Below the pieces are notes generated by a model, which ran no database searches, was not told where the DNA came from, and worked only from the letters and a program-made list of their open reading frames with translations. From NCBI RefSeq assembly GCF_012641405.1, contig NZ_JABAII010000027.1, positions 1-64,000 on the forward strand: a stretch of 64,000 bases of DNA, read 5' to 3'. The translations under genes were made by a program, and so were the position numbers. Shown here in pieces: positions 44,268-52,789 of this stretch (positions are counted from its first letter, which is position 1; every line of letters starts with the position of its first letter). Source of the stretch: Rhizobium sp. P40RR-XXII. GTDB taxonomy: Bacteria; Pseudomonadota; Alphaproteobacteria; Rhizobiales; Rhizobiaceae.

Positions 44268-45545
44268 ATGATTACGAGACGTGACTTGCTGAAGTCCGCA
44301 GCCGCTACGGGCGCATTGGCGGTGACATCGGGCCTCGCCATGCCGGCAATCGCCCAGGGCACCCCGATTAAGCTCGGTTATGTCAGCCCGCAGACCGGCC
44401 CGCTCGCCGCTTTCGCCGAGGCCGACAAGTTCATCATCGACGGTTTCATGGCCGCCGCCAAGAAGGCTGGCCTGAATTACGAAGTCATGGTGAAAGACAG
44501 CCAATCCAATCCGAACCGCGCCGCCGAAGTCGCCAAGGAACTGATCGTCAGTGACGAGGTTAATCTCGTCCTCGTGGCATCGACGCCGGAGACAACCAAC
44601 CCCGTAGCGACGACCTGCGAGGCGGAAGAGGTGCCCTGCATTTCGACGGCAGCCCCATGGCAACCCTGGTTCATCGGCCAACAAGCAAATCCGGGCGACC
44701 CGGGATCGTGGAAACCGTTCAACAGCGCCTTCCACTTCTTTTGGGGACTGGAGGACGTCATTGCGGTCTATACCAATATGTGGGGCCAGCTCGAGACCAA
44801 CAGGAAGGTCGGTGGCCTGTTTCCAAACGACGGCGACGGCAATGCGTGGGGCGACAAGACCTTGGGCTTCCCGCCGGTTCTGGAGAAGCTCGGTTATACG
44901 CTCAAGGATCCGGGCCGATATCAGAACCTGACCGACGACTTTTCTGCTCAGATCAATGCGTTCAAGTCCGACGGCAGCGACGTCATCACCGGCGTGATGA
45001 TCCCGCCCGATTTCACCACGTTCTGGAATCAGGCACAGCAACAGGGCTTCAAGCCCAAGGTCGCTTCCATCGGCAAGGCAATCCTGTTCCCGCAGGCGGT
45101 CGAGGCACTCGGCAAGAACGGGCACAACCTTTCCTGCGAAGTCTGGTGGTCGGCGAGCCATCCGTTCAAGTCTTCGCTGACCGGCCAGAGCGCCGGTGAA
45201 CTCGCCGAAGGCTTCACCAAGGCCACGGGCCGGCCCTGGACCCAGCCAATCGGCTTCGTCCACGCACTGTTCGAGGTCGCCGTCGACGTGATGAAGCGTG
45301 CCGACCCGACCGACAGCAAAGCCGTCATCGCCGCCATCGCCGCCTCGAATATCGAGACGATCGTCGGCAAGGTGGCCTGGGACGGGCTCAATGTGCCACC
45401 CTTTGCCGCCAGGAATATCGCCAAGACACCGCTGGTCGGCGGTCAGTGGCGCCTCAAGGACGGCGGCGGCTATGACCTCGTCATCGTCGACAACCAGTCC
45501 GCGCCGAACATTCCGACCGGCGGCAAGATGGAGGCTATCGGCTGA
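44268..45545 (+). CDS. ABC transporter substrate-binding protein (branched-chain amino acid/aromatic type), module B
   Basis: A 425-residue periplasmic binding protein with a Tat signal (TRRDLLKSAAATGALAVTSG) cut near AIA-QG. The mature start is IKLGYVSPQTGPLAAFAEAD. I take the ATG at 44268, seven bases after AGGAGG; the ATG at 44262 is too close to that site. It is a paralogue of the module A protein at 32791 with the same domain layout. Two such proteins with separate permeases suggest two related ligands or different affinities. Confidence 0.92.
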   Translation: MITRRDLLKSAAATGALAVTSGLAMPAIAQGTPIKLGYVSPQTGPLAAFAEADKFIIDGFMAAAKKAGLNYEVMVKDSQSNPNRAAEVAKELIVSDEVNLVLVASTPETTNPVATTCEAEEVPCISTAAPWQPWFIGQQANPGDPGSWKPFNSAFHFFWGLEDVIAVYTNMWGQLETNRKVGGLFPNDGDGNAWGDKTLGFPPVLEKLGYTLKDPGRYQNLTDDFSAQINAFKSDGSDVITGVMIPPDFTTFWNQAQQQGFKPKVASIGKAILFPQAVEALGKNGHNLSCEVWWSASHPFKSSLTGQSAGELAEGFTKATGRPWTQPIGFVHALFEVAVDVMKRADPTDSKAVIAAIAASNIETIVGKVAWDGLNVPPFAARNIAKTPLVGGQWRLKDGGGYDLVIVDNQSAPNIPTGGKMEAIG

Positions 45546-45548
45546 GCC

Positions 45549-46268
45549 ATGTCCATACTCGCCCTCGACCAGGTATCGAAAAGCTTCGGCGCCCTGAGGG
45601 TCGCCGACCAGATTTCGCTTGCGCTGGAAAAAGGCGAGGCGCTCGGCGTGATCGGACCGAACGGCGCCGGCAAGTCGACGCTGTTCAACCTCATCACCGG
45701 CAATATCCGCGTCGATGCCGGCACAATCCGGTTCGACGGCAATGACGTGACGCGACAGCCGACGATGGCGCGCTGCCTCGCCGGTATCGGCAGAACGTTC
45801 CAGATCCCACAGCCTTTCGAAAAGCTGACGGTGTTCGAGAACCTGCTGGTCGCCGGCGTCTTCGGATCGCACAAAACCGAACGAGAGGTCGGCGACCGCT
45901 GTGCCGACATCCTCGTCGAGACCGGGCTTTATTCCAAGGCGAACCAGTTGTCCGGAAGCCTTGGGCTCCTGCAGCGCAAGCGCCTCGAACTCGCCCGCGC
46001 ACTCGCGACCGACCCGAAGATCCTTCTGCTTGACGAAATCGCCGGTGGATTGACGGAAGGAGAATGCCAGGAACTTATGGAAACGATCCGCGCCATTCAT
46101 AGGCGCGGCGTTTCCATCATCTGGGTCGAGCATGTGTTGCATGCCCTCAATTCGGTCGTCAGCCGTCTCGTCGTCCTGCATTTCGGCCGGGTGATCGGCG
46201 ACGGTGATCCCGACAGGATCATGGCCTCGAAGGACGTGCGCGAAATCTATCTCGGGATCGATGTCTAA
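45549..46268 (+). CDS. ABC transporter ATP-binding protein (LivG type), module B
   Basis: A 239-residue ATPase. Walker A GPNGAGKST, IGRTFQIPQPFEKLTVFEN, an atypical signature GSLGLLQRKRLELARAL, Walker B LLLLDEIAGGLTEGE and switch His in VEHVLHAL. It begins three bases after the binding protein stop and its end overlaps the LivF start by one base. It matches the module A copy along its length, including the replaced LSGGQ motif. Confidence 0.93.
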   Translation: MSILALDQVSKSFGALRVADQISLALEKGEALGVIGPNGAGKSTLFNLITGNIRVDAGTIRFDGNDVTRQPTMARCLAGIGRTFQIPQPFEKLTVFENLLVAGVFGSHKTEREVGDRCADILVETGLYSKANQLSGSLGLLQRKRLELARALATDPKILLLDEIAGGLTEGECQELMETIRAIHRRGVSIIWVEHVLHALNSVVSRLVVLHFGRVIGDGDPDRIMASKDVREIYLGIDV

Positions 46269-46978
46269 TGGCGCTGCTCGAGACACATGGCCTGACGGCC
46301 TTCTATGGTGACTTCCAAGCACTGTTCGGCGTCAATATCACCTTGAATGAAGGCGACACGGTCGCCGTGATCGGCGCCAATAGCGCAGGCAAGTCGACCC
46401 TGCTGCGATCGATCTCCGGCCTGATCCGCAACGTGCCCGAACATATCAGGTTCGACGGCCGGGAGATCGGCGCCCTGGCCGCTCCGGATATCCTGCAACT
46501 CGGCATCGCCATGGTGCCGGAAGGCCGTCGGCTCTTTCCTTCCCTCTCCGTCGAGGAGAACCTGCTGATCGGCAAATACGGCCGGGTCGGCAACGGTGCG
46601 TGGTCGCTCGACACCATCTACAATCTCTTTCCCGTGTTGGAGGAGCGCCGCCACCATCCCGGCACAGCGCTCTCGGGCGGACAGCAGCAGATGGTGGCGA
46701 TCGGCCGCGCGCTGATGTCCAATCCGCGTGTGCTGCTCTGCGACGAGGTGAGCCTCGGCCTCGCCCCCGTGGTGATCAGGGATATCTACGCGGCGTTTCC
46801 CAAAATCCGCGCGACCGGCGCGTCGATCGTCATCATCGAACAGGACATCGGCCAGGCGCTGAAAGTGGCCGATCGGGTCTACTGTATGATGGAGGGACGG
46901 GTGACGCTGACGGGCACGCCGGCAACGCTGAGCCGGGAGGATATCCACGCCGCCTATTTCGGAGCACATGCGCGATGA
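46268..46978 (+). CDS. ABC transporter ATP-binding protein (LivF type), module B
   Basis: A 236-residue ATPase. Walker A reads GANSAGKST, where the usual second Gly is Ser; the module A copy has the standard GANGAGKST. Signature LSGGQQQMVAIGRALM and Walker B LLLCDEVSLGLAP are intact. The stop overlaps the LivH start (ATGA). Confidence 0.93.
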   Translation: MALLETHGLTAFYGDFQALFGVNITLNEGDTVAVIGANSAGKSTLLRSISGLIRNVPEHIRFDGREIGALAAPDILQLGIAMVPEGRRLFPSLSVEENLLIGKYGRVGNGAWSLDTIYNLFPVLEERRHHPGTALSGGQQQMVAIGRALMSNPRVLLCDEVSLGLAPVVIRDIYAAFPKIRATGASIVIIEQDIGQALKVADRVYCMMEGRVTLTGTPATLSREDIHAAYFGAHAR

Positions 46979-47838
46979 ACTGGCTCGACACGATCATTCA
47001 GGGCATATTGCTCGGCGGCCTTTACGCGCTCTTTGCGGCCGGTCTCAGCCTCGTCTTCGGCATCATGCGGCTGGTCAATCTCGCGCATGGCGATCTGATC
47101 GTGCTGGCCGCCTTTCTGGTCCTACTGCTGGTCTCGGCACTCGGGCTCAATCCCTTCATTGCCGCTATGGCCGCGCTGCCCGTGATGTTCGTACTCGGCT
47201 GGTCACTGCAGTTACTTGTGCTCAACCGGACGCTTGGCAACGACATACTTCCGCCCTTGCTCGTGACCTTCGGCCTTTCGGTCGTGATCCAGAACGGCCT
47301 GCTCGAGGGCTTCTCGGCCGACAGCCGCAGGATTTCGGTGGGCGCCCTGGAAACGGCATCGCTCAAGATCGGTCCTGTCAGCATCGGCACAATGCCGCTT
47401 CTCACCTTCCTGTCAGCGGTTGGCGTCATCGTCGCGCTCAACCTCGTCTTTTACCGCACCTCGCTCGGCCGGGCCTTTCGCGCCACCTCGGACGACAGCG
47501 CCACGGCGGGCCTGATGGGCATCCGCGCCGAGCGCATATTCGCCACCGCCACCGGCCTAGCCATGATGGTGGTGACGATCGCGGCTCTCTATCTCGGCAC
47601 GCGCGCCAATTTCGATCCGACCATGGGGCCCGCGCGGCTGATCTATGCCTTCGAGGCCGTGATCATCGGCGGACTCGGCTCCTTCTGGGGGACGTTGGCC
47701 GGCGGCATCATCATCGGAGTGGCGCAGACCGTGGGCGCCGCGATCAATCCGGAATGGCAGATCCTTGCGGGCCATATCGCCTTCCTGCTGGTGCTGGTCG
47801 TCAGGCCGCGCGGTCTTTTCCCGCGGGCGGTGGATTGA
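46975..47838 (+). CDS. branched-chain/aromatic ABC permease (LivH type), module B
   Basis: A 287-residue inner-membrane permease opening WLDTIIQGILLGGLYALFAA, with VNLAHGDLIVLAAF and the closing block YAFEAVIIGGLGSFWGTLAG. About eight membrane segments. It follows LivF with a four-base overlap and precedes LivM by one base. Confidence 0.93.
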   Translation: MNWLDTIIQGILLGGLYALFAAGLSLVFGIMRLVNLAHGDLIVLAAFLVLLLVSALGLNPFIAAMAALPVMFVLGWSLQLLVLNRTLGNDILPPLLVTFGLSVVIQNGLLEGFSADSRRISVGALETASLKIGPVSIGTMPLLTFLSAVGVIVALNLVFYRTSLGRAFRATSDDSATAGLMGIRAERIFATATGLAMMVVTIAALYLGTRANFDPTMGPARLIYAFEAVIIGGLGSFWGTLAGGIIIGVAQTVGAAINPEWQILAGHIAFLLVLVVRPRGLFPRAVD

Positions 47839-47839
47839 T

Positions 47840-48922
47840 ATGAGCGATCACCTTTCCCCCTCCTGGACCGTCTCGAGCCACACGCGCGGTTCGTCCGCAT
47901 TGATGCTGGTGATCCTAGCGTTGGTGGTGTTTGCCATCGCCGCGCCATTCTTCGTGTCGCGCTCGGTCGTCCAGGATCTGTTCTTTATCCTGACCATGCT
48001 GGTGCTGGCGCAGTGCTGGAACCTGCTCGCCGGCTATGCCGGGCTGGTCTCTGTCGGACAGCAGGCCTTTGTCGGCTTTGGCGCGTATGCGATGTTTGCC
48101 GGCGTCAGCCTGCTCGGAATGGATCCGATGGCGGCCGTCATGCTCGGCGGGCTCGCGGCGCTGGCGCTGTCTGTGCCCACGGCCTTTTTCGTCTTCCGCT
48201 TGCAGGGCGCCTATTTTGCCATCGGCACCTGGGTCATCGCCGAGATCGTGCGGCTGTCGCTCGCACAGTGGAAAGCGCTGGGTGGCGGAACGGGCACCTC
48301 GCTGCCGTCAGGCGCAACCCGTGACATGTTCGGCGTGCGCTTCGTCGCGGATCTGCTCGGCGTGCGCGGACCGCAGGCCACTGATATCGTCTGCTACTGG
48401 CTGGCTCTGCTTTTGACCGTCGTCACGATCGGTTCGATCTACAAGCTGCTGAGCTCAAAACAGGGCCTGGGTCTCGCCGCGGTGCGTGACAATAGCGAGG
48501 CCGCGCGCTCGGTCGGCGTGGATCCGCTCTGGACGAAGTCCGTCGTCTATCTGGTCGCGGCCATGGCGACAGGCCTTGCCGGCGCGCTGATTTATGTGCA
48601 GAAGGCGCGCATCTCCCCAGATGCCGCCTTCTCCGTTCCGGACTGGACGGCCTATGTGATTTTCATCGTGGTGATCGGCGGCATCGGCACGATCGAGGGG
48701 CCGATCATCGGCGTGATGGTGTTCTACATCCTGCAGAACCTGCTGGCCGACTACGGCTCCTGGTATCTGCTGATCCTCGGTCTGATCGGCATCCTGATCA
48801 TGCTGTTTGCCCCGCGCGGCCTCTGGGGCCTGTTCACCGACCACAGCGGAATCCAGCTCTTTCCCGTCCGCCGCATCCTGGCGGGCCAGCCCAAAACCAA
48901 AGACATCAAAGGGAGTGACTGA
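47840..48922 (+). CDS. branched-chain/aromatic ABC permease (LivM type), module B
   Basis: A 360-residue inner-membrane permease with AQCWNLLAGYAGLVSVGQQ, the loop GLGLAAVRDNSEAARSVGV and VIGGIGTIEGPIIGVMVFY. About ten membrane segments. ATG at 47840 lies one base after the LivH stop; the stop shares one base with the next enzyme's ATG (TGATG), so transporter and hydroxylase are coupled. Confidence 0.93.
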   Translation: MSDHLSPSWTVSSHTRGSSALMLVILALVVFAIAAPFFVSRSVVQDLFFILTMLVLAQCWNLLAGYAGLVSVGQQAFVGFGAYAMFAGVSLLGMDPMAAVMLGGLAALALSVPTAFFVFRLQGAYFAIGTWVIAEIVRLSLAQWKALGGGTGTSLPSGATRDMFGVRFVADLLGVRGPQATDIVCYWLALLLTVVTIGSIYKLLSSKQGLGLAAVRDNSEAARSVGVDPLWTKSVVYLVAAMATGLAGALIYVQKARISPDAAFSVPDWTAYVIFIVVIGGIGTIEGPIIGVMVFYILQNLLADYGSWYLLILGLIGILIMLFAPRGLWGLFTDHSGIQLFPVRRILAGQPKTKDIKGSD

Positions 48923-50676
48923 TGGCCGATATCGAAATCGACGTCCTCATCATTGGAACCGGCCCCGCAGGCTCGGCGACCGCGGCACTGCTTGCGACTT
49001 ACGGCGTCGAGAACATGGCGATCAACCGTTATCGCTGGCTGGCCAATACGCCGCGCGCCCACATCACCAACCAGCGAACCATGGAAGTGCTGCGCGATCT
49101 CGGCCAGGAGGTCGAGGGGGAGGCTTACCTTCATTGCAGTCCGCAGGAGATCATGGGCGAGAACGTATTCTGCACATCGCTTGCCGGCGAGGAACTCGGC
49201 CGTCTCAAGACCTGGGGCACCCATCCGAAATCCAAGGCCGAGCATCTGCTCTCCTCGCCCACCGAAATGAACGACCTTCCGCAGACCTTCATGGAGCCGC
49301 TGCTGTTCAAGACGGCTTGCGCGCGGGGGACGCAGGCGCGGATGTCCACGGAGTATGTGAGCCATGTGCAGGATGCGGAGGGCGTGACGACCACCTGCCG
49401 GGACCGCCTGACCGGCAAGGACCTTACTATCCGCTCGAAGTACCTGGTCGGCGCTGACGGCGGCAATTCGCTGGTGGCGCAGCATCTCGGCCTGCCTTTT
49501 GAAGGCAAGATGGGCGTGGCCGGTTCGATGAACATCCTGTTCAAGGCCGACCTCACCCGCTACGTCGCCCACCGCCCCTCAGTTCTCTACTGGGTGCTGC
49601 AGCCCGGCTCGAATGTCGGCGGTATCGGCATGGGCCTGGTGCGCATGATCCGGCCATGGAACGAATGGTTGATCAACTGGGGCTATGACATCAGCCAGGG
49701 CGCGCCGGAAGTCGACAGTGCTTTTGCCGAGAGCGTGGCCCGCGGCCTGATCGGCGATCCCGACATCGACATCGACATCACCTCGGTCTCCACCTGGACG
49801 GTCAATAACTGCTACGCCACGCGCGCCCAAAAGGGCCGGGTCTTCTGCATGGGCGATGCGATCCACCGCCATCCGCCGTCGAACGGGCTTGGTTCCAACA
49901 CCTCGATCCAGGACGGCTTCAACCTCGCCTGGAAGCTCGCCATGGTCATCAAGGGCCAGGCCGGTGCCGGCCTGCTTGAAACCTACACCGAGGAGCGCGC
50001 GCCGATCGCCAAGCAGATCGTTACACGCGCCAACCAGTCGATCGAGGAATTCGGCCCGATCTTCGGCGCGCTCGGCCTGCTCGATTCCATCGATCCGGTG
50101 AAGATGCAGGAGAACATGGATCGCCGCTGCGATGACAGCGCGGCCGCCGAGAACCAGCGCGTTGCGCTGCGCGAGGCGATCGCGTTCAAGGTCTATGAAT
50201 TCGACGCCCATGGCGTGGAGATGAACCACCGCTACAAATCCTCGGCGGTCGCGACCGACGGTCAGACCGAGCCGCTATTCACCCGCAATCAGGAACTGCA
50301 TTTCGAGCAGACGACCTGGCCCGGCGCGCGCCTGCCGCATGCCTGGCTGTTCGGCGAGGGCAGCCGGAAAGCCTCCACGCTCGATCTCTGCGGTCGCGGC
50401 AAGTTCACGCTTCTGACCGGTATCGGCGGCCGGGCCTGGGTCGATGCGGCCGAGGTCCTGTCGGCGGAACTCGGCCTGCCGCTCGCAACCCATATCATCG
50501 GGCCACGACAGACATGGCAGGATCACTACGGCGACTGGGCGCGTGCCCGCGAGGTGGGCGACGCCGGCGCCGTTCTGGTGCGGCCCGACCACCACGTCGC
50601 ATGGCGCTCCGAAGGGCTTGCGGCTGACCCCGCAGCCGAATTGCGCCGCGTTCTGACAACAATTCTGGATCGGTGA
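48922..50676 (+). CDS. FAD-dependent phenol hydroxylase (TfdB-like)
   Basis: A 584-residue single-component aromatic hydroxylase. FAD motifs are LIIGTGPAGSATAALLATYG at residues 9-28, the DG motif YLVGADGGNS near residue 174, and the GD motif FCMGDAIHRHPPSNGLG near residue 310. PRAHITNQRTMEVLRDLG and YVAHRPSVLYWVLQPGS are close to 2,4-dichlorophenol 6-monooxygenase (TfdB). The C-terminal thioredoxin-like domain is present (HAWLFGEGSRKASTLDLCG). TfdB enzymes add OH ortho to a phenol; here the next gene is a hydroxyquinol-type dioxygenase, so a dihydroxybenzene is a likely substrate (inference). Confidence 0.92.
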   Translation: MADIEIDVLIIGTGPAGSATAALLATYGVENMAINRYRWLANTPRAHITNQRTMEVLRDLGQEVEGEAYLHCSPQEIMGENVFCTSLAGEELGRLKTWGTHPKSKAEHLLSSPTEMNDLPQTFMEPLLFKTACARGTQARMSTEYVSHVQDAEGVTTTCRDRLTGKDLTIRSKYLVGADGGNSLVAQHLGLPFEGKMGVAGSMNILFKADLTRYVAHRPSVLYWVLQPGSNVGGIGMGLVRMIRPWNEWLINWGYDISQGAPEVDSAFAESVARGLIGDPDIDIDITSVSTWTVNNCYATRAQKGRVFCMGDAIHRHPPSNGLGSNTSIQDGFNLAWKLAMVIKGQAGAGLLETYTEERAPIAKQIVTRANQSIEEFGPIFGALGLLDSIDPVKMQENMDRRCDDSAAAENQRVALREAIAFKVYEFDAHGVEMNHRYKSSAVATDGQTEPLFTRNQELHFEQTTWPGARLPHAWLFGEGSRKASTLDLCGRGKFTLLTGIGGRAWVDAAEVLSAELGLPLATHIIGPRQTWQDHYGDWARAREVGDAGAVLVRPDHHVAWRSEGLAADPAAELRRVLTTILDR

Positions 50677-50680
50677 GGCG

Positions 50681-51568
50681 ATGATGGAAGCGCATGAGAA
50701 GGGCTATTTTACCGAGGAGAACTCCGTCGAGGTCGTTACCGGCCGCAATGCCGGGGCCAAGGACGAGCGCTTGAGGGAGGTGATGAACGTCATTACCCGC
50801 AAGCTGCATGAGGCGGTGAAGGAACTGGAGCCGACGCAGGAAGAATGGATGCAGGCCATCCTCTTCCTCACCCGCACCGGCCAGATGTGCAACGAGTGGC
50901 GGCAGGAATTCATCCTGCTGTCAGACGTGCTCGGCGTCTCGATGCTGGTCGATGCGATCAACAACCGCAAGCCCTCGGGCGCGTCCGAAAGCACGGTGCT
51001 CGGCCCGTTCCACGTTGCCGACGCTCCGGAACTGCCGATGGGCGCCAATATCTGCCTCGACAGCAGGGGCGAGGACATGGTCATCGAGGGTCGTATCCTC
51101 GACACCGAGGGCAAGCCGATCGCCAATGCCGTCATCGATGTCTGGCAGGCCAATGACGAAGGCTTCTATGACGTGCAACAGAAGGGCATCCAGCCCGACT
51201 TCAATCTGCGCGGTATCTTCCGGACCGGTCCGGATGGACATTATTGGTTCCGCGCCGTGAAACCGAAATACTACCCGATCCCGGATGACGGCCCTGTCGG
51301 GCAGTTGCTCGGCGATCTCGGCCGCCACCCATACCGCCCGGCGCATCTGCATTACATCATCAGCGCCGACGGTTTCGAGGGGCTGACGACGCACATCTTC
51401 GATCCCGACGATCCCTATATCCACTCGGACGCGGTTTTCGGGGTCAAGGAAAGCCTGCTTGCGAAATTCAACCGAGTGAATGATCCGGCGCGCGCGAAAA
51501 GCTACGAATTCGCTGGCGATTTCTGGGAAGTGACGCACGACTTCGTGCTGGCGAGAAGCCGCGCCTGA
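50681..51568 (+). CDS. hydroxyquinol 1,2-dioxygenase-like intradiol dioxygenase, copy 2
   Basis: A 295-residue Fe(III) intradiol dioxygenase. Iron ligands are Tyr163 (GFYDVQ), Tyr198 (KYYPIP), His222 and His224 (RPAHLHY). The N-terminal helical domain has LHEAVKELEPTQEEWMQAI. It is clearly related to copy 1 (GKPIANA versus GKPIAGA, QPDFNLRGIF versus QPEFNLRGIF) but differs in the substrate-facing loops and has a 15-residue N-terminal extension, so it may act on another trihydroxybenzene or a substituted one. It starts four bases after the TfdB-like gene, with an alternative ATG one codon later. Confidence 0.92.
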   Translation: MMEAHEKGYFTEENSVEVVTGRNAGAKDERLREVMNVITRKLHEAVKELEPTQEEWMQAILFLTRTGQMCNEWRQEFILLSDVLGVSMLVDAINNRKPSGASESTVLGPFHVADAPELPMGANICLDSRGEDMVIEGRILDTEGKPIANAVIDVWQANDEGFYDVQQKGIQPDFNLRGIFRTGPDGHYWFRAVKPKYYPIPDDGPVGQLLGDLGRHPYRPAHLHYIISADGFEGLTTHIFDPDDPYIHSDAVFGVKESLLAKFNRVNDPARAKSYEFAGDFWEVTHDFVLARSRA

Positions 51569-51579
51569 CGCAATGATGA

Positions 51580-51610
51580 CGGGAGAGGATGTGCGCCGCA
51601 TCCTCTCCCG
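51580..51610. terminator. terminator between module B and the second LysR gene
   Basis: Perfect 12-bp stem (CGGGAGAGGATG / CATCCTCTCCCG) with a 7-base loop, 11 bases after the dioxygenase stop and 19 bases before the end of the convergent LysR gene. The T-run is short (TTTT after CGCA). Confidence 0.8.
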
Positions 51611-51628
51611 CGCATTTTCAGCACCGTA

Positions 51629-52621
51629 TCAGTCGGCGGATGAGATACGCTCGCGCTCGCCCATGAACGGCCCCTGCACCCACTGGATCGTCTTTTCGTG
51701 TTTCTCGACCTCGCGCCGGAGTTCAGCGAATTCCCGGCGCATATGGCCGAGAAATTTGCGGCCGGCCGGGTTCGAATAGGGCTTCTTGCGCGTCATGACG
51801 CCGAGCACGCGCTCGGGCTGCGGAATATCGAGCGGAATGATGCTGATCTTGTTCTCGCCGCGGAAGGCGTGAACGACGGAATGCGGCAGGATGGCGAGTG
51901 CATCGGTACCCGCGAGGTAGTTGACGACGCTCAGCAGCGACCCGCCGGCATAACGTAGCGACACCTCCGTCAGCCCCAGCGTCAGCAGGATGTTGTGCAA
52001 GTCGAGCACCAGCGGAGAGCCTGGCAGCGGCGCGATCCAGGGATAATTGACGATGTCTTCGGTCGCGAGATTACGCTTGCGGACCAACGGATGGCCAGCC
52101 CCGCAGGTCAGCACGTTGCGCGCCGTCAGGATCGGCTCGAAATGCAAGTCAGCGCGCAGATCCACCGATCCGGTCGGGGTCACCGCGAGGTCGATCTGAC
52201 CGGAATCCAGTTCGGCGACGAGGTCGGGATAGTAGCCATAGGACTGGTGCACCATGATGCCCGGCTCGCCGCGCTGGAACGAGGCGATCATCGGCGACAC
52301 GACCGCATCCATGAAGAAGGGCACACCGCCGATGCGTACCCGTCCCGACGAGCCGGACTTGAAGCTGCGGATGATCTCCATCGCCTTGCGCGACGATGCC
52401 AGGATGGCCTTGCCCTGCTGGCCGAGCTGCTCGCCGAGTGGCGTCGGCTGCATCGGCCGTCGGCCGGAAACAAAGAGCGGTTCACCGATGCGCTTTTCCA
52501 GGATCGAGAGGGTGCGCGACACCGCCGATTGCGTCATGCCGAGCATGGCGGCCGCTTCAGTGACACCGCCGGTCTCGATCACGGCGGCGAGCTGGACAAG
52601 GTGCGCTTCGATGATCTTCAT
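51629..52621 (-). CDS. LysR family transcriptional regulator (divergent from module C)
   Basis: A 330-residue LysR protein. Helix-turn-helix IEAHLVQLAAVIETGGVTE / LGMTQSAVSRTLSILEKRIG at residues 3-42. The effector domain contains VRIGGVPFFMDAVVSPMIAS and VVHAFRGENKISIIPLDIPQ. It is a paralogue of the LysR at 41291. It diverges from the extradiol dioxygenase gene; a perfect dyad of LysR type overlaps its start codon, suggesting self-repression (inference). Confidence 0.93.
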   Translation of the reverse strand: MKIIEAHLVQLAAVIETGGVTEAAAMLGMTQSAVSRTLSILEKRIGEPLFVSGRRPMQPTPLGEQLGQQGKAILASSRKAMEIIRSFKSGSSGRVRIGGVPFFMDAVVSPMIASFQRGEPGIMVHQSYGYYPDLVAELDSGQIDLAVTPTGSVDLRADLHFEPILTARNVLTCGAGHPLVRKRNLATEDIVNYPWIAPLPGSPLVLDLHNILLTLGLTEVSLRYAGGSLLSVVNYLAGTDALAILPHSVVHAFRGENKISIIPLDIPQPERVLGVMTRKKPYSNPAGRKFLGHMRREFAELRREVEKHEKTIQWVQGPFMGERERISSAD

Positions 52622-52634
52622 AGCAAACTGCTAT
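52620..52634. promoter_or_regulatory. candidate LysR operator (T-N11-A dyad)
   Basis: ATAGCA-AAC-TGCTAT, a perfect 6-bp inverted repeat with a 3-base centre that contains T-N11-A, overlapping the LysR start codon. A second GCTATAG, part of the same dyad's right side, recurs at 52675-52681. Position in the divergent gap fits autoregulation plus activation of the dioxygenase gene. Confidence 0.6.
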
Positions 52635-52789
52635 AGCCTGCATGAATAATGTCAATCAACAGCAGAATGGATCAGCTATAGTCGGGACAATCACGCGATA
52701 CCTGCGACACGCAAGCAGCGCCGTGGTTCCGGATGACAACGGCGGAGGAACCGTATCCGGAATTGGCAACGTCTTTGGAGGAGGACAAA

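Noticed and set aside
44205..46322. 705-codon minus-strand frame opposite the module B binding protein and LivG
   Set aside because: Antisense shadow with no domain; the plus-strand genes are coupled parts of the transporter.
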